DNA from: Vibrio quintilis
Lineage (GTDB): Bacteria > Pseudomonadota > Gammaproteobacteria > Enterobacterales > Vibrionaceae
Reading direction: 5' to 3'
Assembly: GCF_024529975.1 (NCBI RefSeq)
Contig: NZ_AP024897.1
Coordinates: 868,001-932,000 of the forward strand
Length of the DNA: 64,000 nucleotides
In this document: positions 41,063 to 58,076 of the stretch, piece by piece
How the letters are laid out: each line of letters begins with the position of its first letter
Numbering within the stretch: position 1 is the stretch's first letter
The notes under the pieces: generated by a model
The model's input: only the letters and a program-made list of their open reading frames with translations
What the model was told of the DNA's origin: nothing
Database searches by the model: none
Position numbers and translations under genes: made by a program

Positions 41063-43636
41063 ATGCGTCTTGACCGGTTCACCAGCAAATTTCAAGTTGC
41101 TATATCTGATGCTCAGTCATTAGCATTAGGACGAGATCATCAATATATTGAGCCTGTTCATTTGATGGTTGCTTTATTAGATCAAACAGGCAGCCCTGTT
41201 CGCCCTTTATTCACGATGCTTGACGTTGATGTCATGCATCTGCGCTCTAAATTAGGAGAGATTCTCGATCGTTTACCCAAAGTAACCGGGATTGGCGGAG
41301 ATGTGCAGCTTTCCGGAGCAATGGGAACCTTATTTAACCTGTGCGATAAGATTGCTCAAAAACGTCAGGATTCTTATATATCCTCTGAAATCTTTTTGTT
41401 AGCTGTTCTTGAAGATAAAGGTCAGCTAGGGCAGCTTTTAAAGGAACTAGGCTTAACAGAAAGAAAAGTGTCGAAGGCGATTGAGAAAATCAGAGGAGGA
41501 CAAAAAGTTAATGATCCCAATGCTGAAGAACTGCGTCAGGCCTTGGAGAAATTTACAATTGATCTGACTGAACGGGCTGAACAAGGGAAACTTGATCCTG
41601 TCATTGGCCGGGACGATGAGATTCGTCGTACGATACAGGTATTACAGCGCAGAACAAAAAATAATCCGGTTATTATCGGTGAGCCTGGTGTTGGTAAGAC
41701 GGCTATCGTTGAAGGTTTAGCTCAGAGAATTATTAATAATGAAGTGCCGGAAGGGTTGCGTAGCCGGCGAGTACTTTCTCTGGATATGGGAGCTTTAGTT
41801 GCCGGAGCGAAATACCGGGGAGAATTTGAAGAGCGTCTGAAGTCTGTACTAAATGAGTTGGCAAAAGAAGAAGGCAACATCATTCTGTTTATTGATGAGT
41901 TGCATACAATGGTTGGAGCCGGCAAAGGTGAAGGCTCTATGGATGCCGGAAATATGCTGAAACCGGCACTGGCAAGAGGGGAGCTACACTGTGTTGGTGC
42001 GACTACTCTGGATGAATACCGTCAGTATATAGAAAAAGATGCTGCCCTGGAGCGGCGTTTTCAGAAAGTACTGGTAGATGAACCTTCCGTTGAAGATACG
42101 ATAGCCATATTACGTGGTTTGAAAGAGCGTTATGAACTGCACCATCATGTTGAAATTACGGACCCGGCGATTGTTTCGGCAGCCAGTTTATCTCATCGCT
42201 ACGTTTCTGATCGCCAGTTACCGGATAAAGCGATAGATCTGATTGATGAAGCGGCTTCCAGTATCAGGTTGCAAATGGACTCTAAACCAGAGGCTTTAGA
42301 TAAACTTGAACGTAAAATTATCCAGCTCAAAATTGAACAACAGGCTTTAATGAATGAGCAAGACGATGCGAGTGAAAAGCGTCTGAATATTCTTAATGAA
42401 GAGTTACAGGAAAAAGAAAAAGAATATATAGAGCTGGAAGAAGTCTGGAATGCTGAAAAAGCAGCTCTCTCCGGTGCTCAACACATTAAATCTGAATTAG
42501 AACAGGCAAGACTGGATATGGATGTGGCGAGAAGAGCCGGTGATCTGAGTCGAATGTCTGAACTGCAATATGGGCGTATTCCTGAATTAGAGAAGCAACT
42601 GGATTTAGCTGCACAGGCTGAAATGCAGGACATGACTTTACTAAAGAATAAAGTGACCGATAATGAAATCGCTGAGGTTCTGTCCAGACAAACAGGGATT
42701 CCGGTCTCTAAAATGTTGGAGGCTGAAAAAGCAAAATTATTGCGGATGGAAGATGTCCTGCACAAACGTGTTGTCGGACAAACTGAAGCTGTGGAAGTTG
42801 TTTCTAATGCAATCCGCCGAAGCAGAGCCGGATTATCTGATCCTAATCGCCCTATTGGGTCTTTCCTGTTTCTTGGTCCTACAGGGGTAGGTAAAACCGA
42901 ATTATGTAAGGCTTTAGCCGGGTTTATGTTTGATAGTGACGACGCGATGGTTCGTATCGATATGTCTGAATTTATGGAAAAGCACTCAGTTGCCCGTCTT
43001 GTGGGAGCACCTCCCGGCTATGTTGGGTATGAAGAAGGTGGTTATCTGACAGAGGCTGTCCGGAGAAAGCCTTATTCTGTCATCTTGCTGGATGAAGTAG
43101 AAAAGGCGCATTCTGATGTATTTAATATCTTGCTTCAGGTACTAGATGATGGAAGGCTGACGGATGGACAAGGGCGAACGGTTGATTTTCGTAACACTGT
43201 TGTAATCATGACGTCTAACCTGGGCTCTGAACAAATTCAGGAGTATTTCCGGGAATTAGATTATCAGGGAATGAAGGAGCAGGTGATGAATGTTGTTAGT
43301 CATCATTTCCGGCCTGAGTTTTTAAACCGTGTGGATGAAAATATTGTATTCCACCCACTTGGTAAAGCGCATATTAAGTCGATTGCGGCAATTCAGCTGG
43401 AACGTCTGAGTCAGAGAATGCTGGAAAAAGATTACCAGCTAAGTGTGAAAGAAGATGCTTTAGAACTGATAGCCCGGGTTGGATATGATCCTGTCTATGG
43501 TGCCAGACCTCTGAAGCGTGCAATTCAGCAGACAGTTGAAAACCCCTTAGCTAAATCGATTTTGAAGGGAAGTATTGAGCCTGACAAAACTATTTCGTTA
43601 TCAGTTAAAGATGGTGAGATAATGATTTCACAATAA
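41063..43636 (+). CDS. clpB: Disaggregase chaperone ClpB
   Basis: A hexameric AAA+ machine that works with DnaK to pull apart aggregates after heat stress. It has 857 residues. Order: N domain (1 to about 150); AAA-1 with Walker A GEPGVGKT near 207; the coiled-coil M domain (about 400-530, rich in E, K, L); AAA-2 with GPTGVGKT near 605 and the pore loop [11 protein letters not shown]; and the C-terminal domain. It lacks the ClpP-binding loop of ClpA. The GTATG start has GGAGG upstream. Confidence 0.98.
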   Translation: MRLDRFTSKFQVAISDAQSLALGRDHQYIEPVHLMVALLDQTGSPVRPLFTMLDVDVMHLRSKLGEILDRLPKVTGIGGDVQLSGAMGTLFNLCDKIAQKRQDSYISSEIFLLAVLEDKGQLGQLLKELGLTERKVSKAIEKIRGGQKVNDPNAEELRQALEKFTIDLTERAEQGKLDPVIGRDDEIRRTIQVLQRRTKNNPVIIGEPGVGKTAIVEGLAQRIINNEVPEGLRSRRVLSLDMGALVAGAKYRGEFEERLKSVLNELAKEEGNIILFIDELHTMVGAGKGEGSMDAGNMLKPALARGELHCVGATTLDEYRQYIEKDAALERRFQKVLVDEPSVEDTIAILRGLKERYELHHHVEITDPAIVSAASLSHRYVSDRQLPDKAIDLIDEAASSIRLQMDSKPEALDKLERKIIQLKIEQQALMNEQDDASEKRLNILNEELQEKEKEYIELEEVWNAEKAALSGAQHIKSELEQARLDMDVARRAGDLSRMSELQYGRIPELEKQLDLAAQAEMQDMTLLKNKVTDNEIAEVLSRQTGIPVSKMLEAEKAKLLRMEDVLHKRVVGQTEAVEVVSNAIRRSRAGLSDPNRPIGSFLFLGPTGVGKTELCKALAGFMFDSDDAMVRIDMSEFMEKHSVARLVGAPPGYVGYEEGGYLTEAVRRKPYSVILLDEVEKAHSDVFNILLQVLDDGRLTDGQGRTVDFRNTVVIMTSNLGSEQIQEYFRELDYQGMKEQVMNVVSHHFRPEFLNRVDENIVFHPLGKAHIKSIAAIQLERLSQRMLEKDYQLSVKEDALELIARVGYDPVYGARPLKRAIQQTVENPLAKSILKGSIEPDKTISLSVKDGEIMISQ

Positions 43637-43660
43637 ATACAATGGTTATCTTATAGAGGA

Positions 43661-43690
43661 AAGGAGATGCGCTGTTATCTCCTTTTTACT
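43661..43690 (+). terminator. Terminator of clpB
   Basis: AAGGAGAT / ATCTCCTT stem with eight-base loop followed by TTTAC. Confidence 0.85.
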
Positions 43691-43808
43691 TTTCTGGGTA
43701 TAAATTACATTATTTTGAGTTTATTGGGCAATAAAGTATCAAAAAATAGCGCTTTCGGTGGAGTTTTAGCCATTTGAACGAAAAAACTAAAATTTAGTGA
43801 ATTTTCTA

Positions 43809-43836
43809 TTGCCAAGAAATTATTTCCCCCTATAAT
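43809..43836 (+). promoter_or_regulatory. rrn operon 1 promoter P1
   Basis: TTGCCA, 16 bases, TATAAT, with a GC-rich discriminator GCGACCCC typical of stringently controlled rRNA promoters and an A/T-rich stretch upstream resembling an UP element. Confidence 0.8.
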
Positions 43837-43923
43837 GCGACCCCACTGAGTCAGGGGATGCCTGATAAAGTCGAACAGATTATCGGTTTCTTAAATGCTT
43901 AAGAAAATAACAAGAAAAAGTGG

Positions 43924-43951
43924 TTGACACTAAATCTTATATCGATAAAAT
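43924..43951 (+). promoter_or_regulatory. rrn operon 1 promoter P2
   Basis: TTGACA, 16 bases, TAAAAT, followed by a GTCCGTCC discriminator. Confidence 0.8.
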
Positions 43952-43988
43952 GTCCGTCCTCTTGAAGCTCTGGCTGAAAGGTGGATTT

Positions 43989-44000
43989 TGCTCTTTAACA
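43989..44000 (+). promoter_or_regulatory. boxA antitermination site, rrn operon 1 leader
   Basis: TGCTCTTTAACA, the rRNA boxA consensus bound by NusB/S10. Confidence 0.85.
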
Positions 44001-44171
44001 ATATAAACCAATCAATCTGTGTGGGTACTCGTTAATTGATATCTTATAAAAGATTTATCAGTGAGAATGAGTGACCAACAGCTATCAGGAAGCAGCTTTG
44101 AGTTGTGGAATGAATAGCGGCACAGTCAATTCAGTAATCACTGAGCCGAAGCTTAGGCTTCAAAAAACTTT

Positions 44172-45712
<1,541 letters not shown>

Positions 45713-45777
45713 ACGATAAAGATACGTTGATGAGTGCTCACACAGATTGATTTGGTTTAGAAAAGAGATATGAAAGT

Positions 45778-45853
45778 GTCCCGTTCGTCTAGAGGCCTAG
45801 GACACCGCCCTTTCACGGCGGTAACAGGGGTTCGACTCCCCTACGGGATACCA
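45778..45853 (+). tRNA. tRNA-Glu (UUC)
   Basis: Cloverleaf with anticodon TTC in CTTTCAC, T arm GTTCGACTC and encoded CCA. It is the only tRNA in the spacer of operon 1. The first acceptor pair is G-U. Confidence 0.97.
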
Positions 45854-45907
45854 TTTCAAAGCGTATTGATTTGAGTATGTTTTAAAATGGTTTGTAATAA
45901 CAAATCA

Positions 45908-45919
45908 AGCTCTTTAACA
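45908..45919 (+). promoter_or_regulatory. boxA site in 16S-23S spacer, operon 1
   Basis: AGCTCTTTAACA, a second antitermination site after the spacer tRNA. Confidence 0.75.
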
Positions 45920-46129
45920 ATTTGGAAAGCTGACAAAACAATCTTTTAGATTGTTTGTAAAAGTTCTCAAAGTATTCAGAAATGAATACACCAACACACA
46001 TTCAAGTGTTCTTGGCTTCTGCTTTGGCAGAAGAAAAAATTTGAGTCCGGCAAAATCAAAGTCTGCATCATGTTTAAATAATTGCAGACAACCTTGGTTG
46101 TTTGACCGTAAGACCCTTTGGGGTTGTAT

Positions 46130-49016
<2,887 letters not shown>

Positions 49017-49101
49017 TACAACACCCAAGGGGTTTTGATGGACTCAAATGAAGAACAGATTGAATGTGTAGAGAATAGTCAGTTTTCTGAATTAAAGAAT
49101 T

Positions 49102-49221
49102 TGCCTGGCGGCCATAGCGTTGTGGACCCACCTGAATCCATGCCGAACTCAGAAGTGAAACGCAATTGCGCCGATGGTAGTGTGGGGTTTCCCCATGTGA
49201 GAGTAGGTCACTGCCAGGCTT
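49102..49221 (+). rRNA. rrf: 5S ribosomal RNA, operon 1
   Basis: TGCCTGGCGGCC at the 5' end pairs with CACTGCCAGGC at the 3' end; 120 bases with the usual CCGAACTCAGAAGTGAAAC loop. Confidence 0.97.
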
Positions 49222-49229
49222 TATATTTG

Positions 49230-49254
49230 CTTCTTTTCACGTTGTGGAAAGAAG
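49230..49254 (+). terminator. Hairpin after operon 1 5S gene
   Basis: CTTCTTTTCAC / GTGGAAAGAAG with a three-base loop (one G-U pair). No T run follows, so read-through into operon 2 is possible. Confidence 0.5.
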
Positions 49255-49290
49255 TCACCATAAGATTTTCGAATTGATGAGAATTTTATG

Positions 49291-49318
49291 TTGACTTTCA
49301 GTCAGGAAAGCGTAATAT
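49291..49318 (+). promoter_or_regulatory. rrn operon 2 promoter
   Basis: TTGACT, 16 bases, TAATAT, then a GC-containing discriminator. It lies in the 315-base gap 49222-49536. Only one good promoter is visible here, against two in operon 1. Confidence 0.75.
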
Positions 49319-49353
49319 ACGCGTCCTGTCAGGTGCTAAGACACTGAAAGCAA

Positions 49354-49365
49354 AGCTCTTTAACA
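49354..49365 (+). promoter_or_regulatory. boxA antitermination site, rrn operon 2 leader
   Basis: AGCTCTTTAACA. The two operons are identical from this point through the 16S gene. Confidence 0.8.
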
Positions 49366-49536
49366 ATATAAACCAATCAATCTGTGTGGGTACTCGTTAA
49401 TTGATATCTTATAAAAGATTTATCAGTGAGAATGAGTGACCAACAGCTATCAGGAAGCAGCTTTGAGTTGTGGAATGAATAGCGGCACAGTCAATTCAGT
49501 AATCACTGAGCCGAAGCTTAGGCTTCAAAAAACTTT

Positions 49537-51077
<1,541 letters not shown>

Positions 51078-51136
51078 ACGATAAAGATACGTTGATGAGT
51101 GCTCACACAGATTGATTTGGTTTAGAAAGAGTCGTT

Positions 51137-51213
51137 GGGTCTGTAGCTCAGGTGGTTAGAGCGTTCGCCTGATAAGCGAGAGGTCGGTGGTTCAAGTCCA
51201 CTCAGACCCACCA
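51137..51213 (+). tRNA. tRNA-Ile (GAU)
   Basis: Acceptor GGGTCTG / CAGACCC, anticodon GAT in CTGATAA, T arm GGTTCAAGTCC, encoded CCA; first spacer tRNA of operon 2. Confidence 0.97.
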
Positions 51214-51284
51214 ATTTTCTTTATAATATCCTTTGTTATTATTGATATAACTTAGATTCTTTAAAGATATGTTCCCATATTTAT

Positions 51285-51360
51285 GGGGCTATAGCTCAGC
51301 TGGGAGAGCGCCTGCCTTGCACGCAGGAGGTCTGCGGTTCGATCCCGCATAGCTCCACCA
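51285..51360 (+). tRNA. tRNA-Ala (UGC)
   Basis: Acceptor GGGGCTA / TAGCTCC, anticodon TGC in CTTGCAC, encoded CCA; second spacer tRNA of operon 2. Confidence 0.97.
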
Positions 51361-51414
51361 TTTCAAAGCGTATTGATTTGAGTATGTTTTAAAATGGTTT
51401 GTAATAACAAATCA

Positions 51415-51426
51415 AGCTCTTTAACA
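51415..51426 (+). promoter_or_regulatory. boxA site in 16S-23S spacer, operon 2
   Basis: AGCTCTTTAACA, same position relative to 23S as in operon 1. Confidence 0.75.
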
Positions 51427-51636
51427 ATTTGGAAAGCTGACAAAACAATCTTTTAGATTGTTTGTAAAAGTTCTCAAAGTATTCAGAAATGAATACACCA
51501 ACACACATTCAAGTGTTCTTGGCTTCTGCTTTGGCAGAAGAAAAAATTTGAGTCCGGCAAAATCAAAGTCTGCATCATGTTTAAATAATTGCAGACAACC
51601 TTGGTTGTTTGACCGTAAGACCCTTTGGGGTTGTAT

Positions 51637-54523
<2,887 letters not shown>

Positions 54524-54608
54524 TACAACACCCAAGGGGTTTTGATGGACTCGAATGAAGAACAGATTGAATGTGTAGAGAATAGTCAGTTTTCTGAATT
54601 AAAGAATT

Positions 54609-54728
54609 TGCCTGGCGGCCATAGCGTTGTGGACCCACCTGAATCCATGCCGAACTCAGAAGTGAAACGCAATTGCGCCGATGGTAGTGTGGGGTTTCCC
54701 CATGTGAGAGTAGGTCACTGCCAGGCTT
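54609..54728 (+). rRNA. rrf: 5S ribosomal RNA, operon 2
   Basis: Same sequence as the first 5S. The only difference noticed in this segment is one A-to-G change in the 23S-5S spacer (49046 versus 54553). Confidence 0.97.
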
Positions 54729-54788
54729 TATATACCAGTTAGATGAAGCGGATTATTGTAAGACTTTATCTGACAGACAATCTGAAGT

Positions 54789-54865
54789 GGAGCGGTAGTT
54801 CAGTTGGTTAGAATACCGGCCTGTCACGCCGGGGGTCGCGGGTTCGAGTCCCGTCCGCTCCGCCA
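54789..54865 (+). tRNA. tRNA-Asp (GUC)
   Basis: GGAGCGG / CCGCTCC acceptor, anticodon GTC in CTGTCAC, encoded CCA; distal tRNA of rrn operon 2. Confidence 0.97.
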
Positions 54866-54885
54866 TTTTAGATTGTTAAAATTTT

Positions 54886-54962
<77 letters not shown>

Positions 54963-54993
54963 TTATAAATTGCATAATTATGCAAAAACAGAA

Positions 54994-55018
54994 ACCCGCT
55001 CATTGAGCGGGTTTTTTG
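54994..55018 (+). terminator. Terminator of rrn operon 2
   Basis: ACCCGCTC / GAGCGGGT stem, four-base loop, then TTTTTT. Confidence 0.95.
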
Positions 55019-55087
55019 TGTTTGTAGCTTAGGAAAAGATCAGATCTTTATATTGAGAAATATTGTTTGAAGGGATTTGAAAGGGAA

Positions 55088-55102
55088 GGGCTGGAATAGC
55101 CC
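55088..55102 (-). terminator. Terminator-like hairpin at left prophage edge
   Basis: GGGCT / AGCCC stem with a five-base loop; on the minus strand TTCCCTTTC follows, ending the two edge genes. Confidence 0.5.
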
Positions 55103-55108
55103 CTAAAA

Positions 55109-55279
55109 TTACTTCTTATATTTCTTTGCCCACAGCTCGATTATATAAGTAATTAATACGATTGCGGGAAAAATATAAAAGGCTGCTTGTCCCAAAGAGG
55201 ACCAAAATAAGTAAGCTAATGCAGCAGCAATAAACGATACAACAATCAGCTTTATTTTATCTTTCAATATTTCAATCAT
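55109..55279 (-). CDS. 56-residue two-helix membrane protein, prophage edge
   Basis: Begins MIEILKDKIKLIVVSFIAAA and contains two hydrophobic segments (about 11-25 and 31-49) between basic ends. The function is not recognised. It starts five bases after the stop of the preceding gene, which suggests one transcript, though its ribosome site is distant. The region is AT-rich unlike the rest of the prophage, so it may be a cargo gene or belong to the host side of the junction. Confidence 0.6.
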   Translation of the reverse strand: MIEILKDKIKLIVVSFIAAALAYLFWSSLGQAAFYIFPAIVLITYIIELWAKKYKK

Positions 55280-55284
55280 TGCTA

Positions 55285-55674
55285 TTAGTGCATCCTTAAA
55301 ATTTTATCACTATGTCTTACAGCATCATCAGCCGCCCAAACCGGTAAACCAAGATCTCTGAAAGCTTGCTTTAGCTCTGAAGCACTACATGATGTTGCTC
55401 TTTTTGATGCCATTAATGCAGAGCCAATAATTGCACCAACATAAAAAGCTGCTCCAAGCCCGGCAATCTGTCTGGCTCTATATGCTGAACCAGCGATCGC
55501 TACCAGAGAAATATCAGAAGCCTTTGCAGTTAATGCGCTTTCAATACTGACTATTGTTCCTGTCATTGTAGCTACAGAGCCAAATATTGATTTTGGTGTT
55601 GGTAGCCCCATAGCTTCTAAATTGCTTTCAATATTGTAATTAAAATTGTCTAAATCGAAACGGCAAATACTCAT
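55285..55674 (-). CDS. Unknown membrane protein, prophage edge (moron-like)
   Basis: 129 residues from the ATG at 55674 (MSICRFDLDNFNYN). The open frame reaches 55743, but a good promoter overlaps that stretch, so the inner start is chosen; its ribosome site is weak. A polar N-terminus is followed by small-residue-rich hydrophobic segments (about 35-47 and 58-90) and a soluble charged C-terminus (ASELKQAFRDLGLPVWAADD). No family is recognised. It has its own promoter and a terminator-like end, the layout of lysogenic-conversion genes, so superinfection exclusion or a host-benefit role is a guess. Confidence 0.6.
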   Translation of the reverse strand: MSICRFDLDNFNYNIESNLEAMGLPTPKSIFGSVATMTGTIVSIESALTAKASDISLVAIAGSAYRARQIAGLGAAFYVGAIIGSALMASKRATSCSASELKQAFRDLGLPVWAADDAVRHSDKILRMH

Positions 55675-55714
55675 ATAAATATCACTAATATGCACTTTGT
55701 TTAATTGGTGCGAT

Positions 55715-55743
55715 ATAATAGTTGAATATTTTATATGAAACAA
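55715..55743 (-). promoter_or_regulatory. Promoter of the prophage edge genes
   Basis: On the minus strand TTGTTT and TATTAT are separated by 17 bases, 41 bases before the ATG at 55674. Confidence 0.65.
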
Positions 55744-55761
55744 CTCCGTTAAGGGAGGGGG

Positions 55762-55786
55762 AAGCTCACTTGCTCTGTGAGCTTTT
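55762..55786. terminator. Hairpin after the prophage late genes
   Basis: AAGCTCAC / GTGAGCTT with a seven-base loop, 12 bases after the last late gene. T-rich on the plus side; on the minus side C-rich, so termination of the late operon is plausible but not certain. Confidence 0.5.
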
Positions 55787-55797
55787 AGTTATTTTTG

Positions 55798-55953
55798 CTA
55801 CCTTCTTTCAATTTCCAGACGGGTTAATCGCTCATCTATTTTTTCTATCATGACCTTCATCCACTTCATATCAGTTCTCAACGTCACGCCAACCCCAACC
55901 CCACTAAACAACGCACTGACAGCGGCCACGATAAAAGTCTGGTATTCTGCCAT
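55798..55953 (-). CDS. 51-residue membrane-coiled-coil protein (lysis-like)
   Basis: Begins MAEYQTFIVAAVSALFSGVG. One N-terminal membrane helix (about 6-25) is followed by a charged helical tail (MKVMIEKIDERLTRLEIERR). The layout resembles a phage inner-membrane spanin or holin-accessory protein, but no homologue is recognised. Its ATG overlaps the previous stop (TAATG), and it is the last gene of the late block. Below the usual gene-length cutoff; supported by overlap and composition. Confidence 0.6.
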   Translation of the reverse strand: MAEYQTFIVAAVSALFSGVGVGVTLRTDMKWMKVMIEKIDERLTRLEIERR

Positions 55954-56174
55954 TACTTAAACTCATCCCGTACTGCCTCAAACAAACCAATCAACACAGG
56001 AACTACGGTTCCAACAATTCCGCCGTATTGAATCCCTGTATCCGTCACGCTGGCCGTTAATAAGTCCGGGTGACCGAACGCTAAAGCAGCCCCGGCACCG
56101 ACTAACGCGATCCCTTTCTGGGTCGAAGGCTGACTTAAATCGATATTGAATTTGTCTTTTAAAAAATCACTCAT
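55953..56174 (-). CDS. Holin-like small membrane protein
   Basis: 73 residues with two hydrophobic segments (about 21-34 and 49-65) joined by a polar turn, and charged ends (MSDFLKDKF, then EAVRDEFK). This is a class II holin layout. It lies after the hydrolase gene and before the membrane-coiled-coil gene, which would form a lysis module. Its ATGA overlaps the stop of the preceding gene. Alternatively it is another virion membrane protein. Confidence 0.6.
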   Translation of the reverse strand: MSDFLKDKFNIDLSQPSTQKGIALVGAGAALAFGHPDLLTASVTDTGIQYGGIVGTVVPVLIGLFEAVRDEFK

Positions 56175-56278
56175 AATAATCCACTCTTTTTAAGACCTTT
56201 AATTGTATAAGCGGCAACTATTGCCCCTGCGACCGATAGCGCTATTTTCTGTAGATAAAATTTAGTTGTAATACTCAT
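56171..56278 (-). CDS. 35-residue single-helix membrane protein
   Basis: Begins MSITTKFYLQKIALSVAGAI and ends in a basic tail (IKGLKKSGLL). One membrane helix. Both its start and its stop overlap neighbours in ATGA form, strong evidence for real, coupled translation. Function unknown; a small virion membrane protein or lysis helper is likely. Confidence 0.65.
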   Translation of the reverse strand: MSITTKFYLQKIALSVAGAIVAAYTIKGLKKSGLL

Positions 56279-56793
56279 GCCAGCATCACCCCATCTCTTG
56301 CAGTACCAATATCATAATACGGGCCGGACTCCTGCCGACTCATTGCCAGCAATACATTTGAAAGTGTGTTTCTGTCATAGACATCAATGGTTTGATGAGG
56401 CCCGATGCCGGTCCAGTTGCTTACGTTCCGGATATATGTTGCTGTGTCGTTCTCACTGACGGGCGCCCACCGGCTGATCATTTGTGAGAGCGTTTTGTAT
56501 CCGCTCCGGTAGTAGGTGCGCAAAATTCGCGCTCCGGCTCTGAATCCGTATTCTGCTGATTCAAATTGAACAAAAGACGGATCTGTATTGATTTCACACA
56601 TTCCCCGCCAGTCTGTTCCGTTGTCCCGGATATTAAGCGGGTTATTATTCCTCACTCCGCGTGGTTGATTTGATCTCACTATATTTTCTCCTGTTCCTGA
56701 TGTCGCAGTGCTGCCGGTAGCGGCCCGGTATATGACATAACCAATACCAGCAACCGACGCAATTGCAGCACTGAGCAACACCCATTTATTCAT
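56275..56793 (-). CDS. Membrane-anchored virion peptidoglycan hydrolase candidate
   Basis: 172 residues. An N-terminal membrane helix (about 4-23, VLLSAAIASVAGIGYVIY) is followed by a domain with the pattern RGVRNNNPLNIR, WRGM, FVQFESAEYGFRAGARIL, and MISRWAPVSENDTATYI. Proteins with this NNNPxNI pattern occur in many phages as structural proteins with a lysozyme-like fold. Here it would be held in the virion membrane or host membrane and open the cell wall at entry or exit. The catalytic residue cannot be named from sequence alone. Confidence 0.72.
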   Translation of the reverse strand: MNKWVLLSAAIASVAGIGYVIYRAATGSTATSGTGENIVRSNQPRGVRNNNPLNIRDNGTDWRGMCEINTDPSFVQFESAEYGFRAGARILRTYYRSGYKTLSQMISRWAPVSENDTATYIRNVSNWTGIGPHQTIDVYDRNTLSNVLLAMSRQESGPYYDIGTARDGVMLA

Positions 56794-56950
56794 TGCTGAC
56801 TGTCTCCGGGTCGACGAACTGGCCGTTCACGTATTGAAGGCCCAGTAAACTATCGTCAAATTCAGGCACAGCGATTTGATTTTCAGTTTGCGGTGGAAAT
56901 GACATCACGCCCACAACAATATTGTTTTCATCAAGTTGAACGCTAAACAT
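56786..56950 (-). CDS. 54-residue fibre-associated small protein
   Basis: Begins MFSVQLDENNIVVGVMSFPP and ends in VNGQFVDPETVSNE. The DENNIVVGV...LLGLQYVNGQFV pattern resembles the short N-terminal module found in fibre or fibre-chaperone proteins of tailed phages, where it precedes host-recognition parts. It overlaps both the preceding and following genes by eight bases. Soluble, acidic, no membrane helix. Confidence 0.62.
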   Translation of the reverse strand: MFSVQLDENNIVVGVMSFPPQTENQIAVPEFDDSLLGLQYVNGQFVDPETVSNE

Positions 56951-57470
56951 ATTCAATAACCTGTATCCTCATGTATTTATCCGTGCCGCCGATTCGGTTC
57001 AGCTTCAGCGTTGTTGCTGACGTGAGTTCTGCATACCCAGCTGAGTCTTCAACATTCACGTTCACAAACGTTTTCGCCGGATTAACCGATGGAATGGTGA
57101 TGGTTCTGCCTGTCTTGGTAGTAATTTGATAGATACGTCGAATCACACTGTGGTTGTTAATGGCTGTCAGTATGGTTGCCCTGGCATTTCTACAGACGTC
57201 AATCACTGCCGTTTCTGTGGCAGTAACTGCCGTTGTGGTTGACTCAATCGCGGCTTCTATGGCTGTTTTCGCATTGCTGACCGCCGTTTCCGTCTGTTGA
57301 CCGGCAGAAATCAGCCCCTGAGTCATACTCTCAGAGACCGTATTCAGTTTTTCCGTGACGGTTTCAGAGAATTGATTCTGTCCGGTTTGTAATTCGGTTT
57401 GCATCTGCACCAGTTTTGCAGCCAGCGCCGCAAATTCTGAAGACAGGTCTACCGGGTTACTAATCCTCAT
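56943..57470 (-). CDS. Spike or fibre-like protein with coiled coil
   Basis: 175 residues. An N-terminal helical, alanine/threonine/glutamate-rich region (about 8-95) with heptad-like repeats (TETAVSNAKTAIEAAIEST) is followed by a beta-rich C-terminal domain (RIYQITTKTGRTITIPSVNP). Coiled coil plus small beta tip is typical of trimeric spikes. It starts in an ATGA overlap with the preceding gene. It takes the place expected for the PM2 spike P1, but I see no direct similarity. Confidence 0.6.
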   Translation of the reverse strand: MRISNPVDLSSEFAALAAKLVQMQTELQTGQNQFSETVTEKLNTVSESMTQGLISAGQQTETAVSNAKTAIEAAIESTTTAVTATETAVIDVCRNARATILTAINNHSVIRRIYQITTKTGRTITIPSVNPAKTFVNVNVEDSAGYAELTSATTLKLNRIGGTDKYMRIQVIEYV

Positions 57471-58075
57471 TTGACCCCCATAACGGTTAGTTTTGCGGTG
57501 GTCTCACTGGCGTTATATCCATACACCTCACCACTGAAATCAATGCTCAAACTACCAATCGCGGACTGACTCCCCATTGCCAGCAATCCCCGGTTTGCAG
57601 TCGTGCTCTTGTCACCAATTCTTACTTTTGTCATTGCATCACTGATCACCTGAACCGTGACCTGACGAAATCCGCCACTGGTGAGCCGGACGCGTTCACC
57701 CGGCTGGATGGTGATATCATCAAACGTGCTCATCTGAGCCGGTAAGATGGTTTTCACCTTCAGCCCGTCATTGACCTTTACGTGTGCTTCAAACTGAATC
57801 GGCTCAATGATTTTTCTAATCACTATGTCGTCCGTGGCGGCGGGTTTATGCTCTAAATCAGAAATCTGGTAATCGAATGTCACCTCACCGGCCTGATGAT
57901 GTTCAACAAACAATTCATTAAACTGTTCTACATTGATCCGGTCTCCGGTCTGAAGACGCTGAGGGCGCAATGTATCGGTAGAGACATAAACCGGGGCCGA
58001 AGAAGCCCTGACAATCAGATAACGGCCTCGACCACCGACGGAAATCTGTTTTTTTGTATGCGCTTCGATAATCAT
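57467..58075 (-). CDS. Beta-rich vertex or spike-base candidate
   Basis: 202 residues, mainly beta by pattern, without membrane helices or long helices (ISVGGRGRYLIVRASSAPVY, then QPGERVRLTSGGFRQVTVQV). It starts two bases after the preceding stop with AGGAAG as ribosome site. Between a membrane-anchored stalk-like protein and a coiled-coil spike-like protein, it could be a penton or spike base. Not recognised in sequence. Confidence 0.55.
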   Translation of the reverse strand: MIIEAHTKKQISVGGRGRYLIVRASSAPVYVSTDTLRPQRLQTGDRINVEQFNELFVEHHQAGEVTFDYQISDLEHKPAATDDIVIRKIIEPIQFEAHVKVNDGLKVKTILPAQMSTFDDITIQPGERVRLTSGGFRQVTVQVISDAMTKVRIGDKSTTANRGLLAMGSQSAIGSLSIDFSGEVYGYNASETTAKLTVMGVK

Positions 58076-58076
58076 G

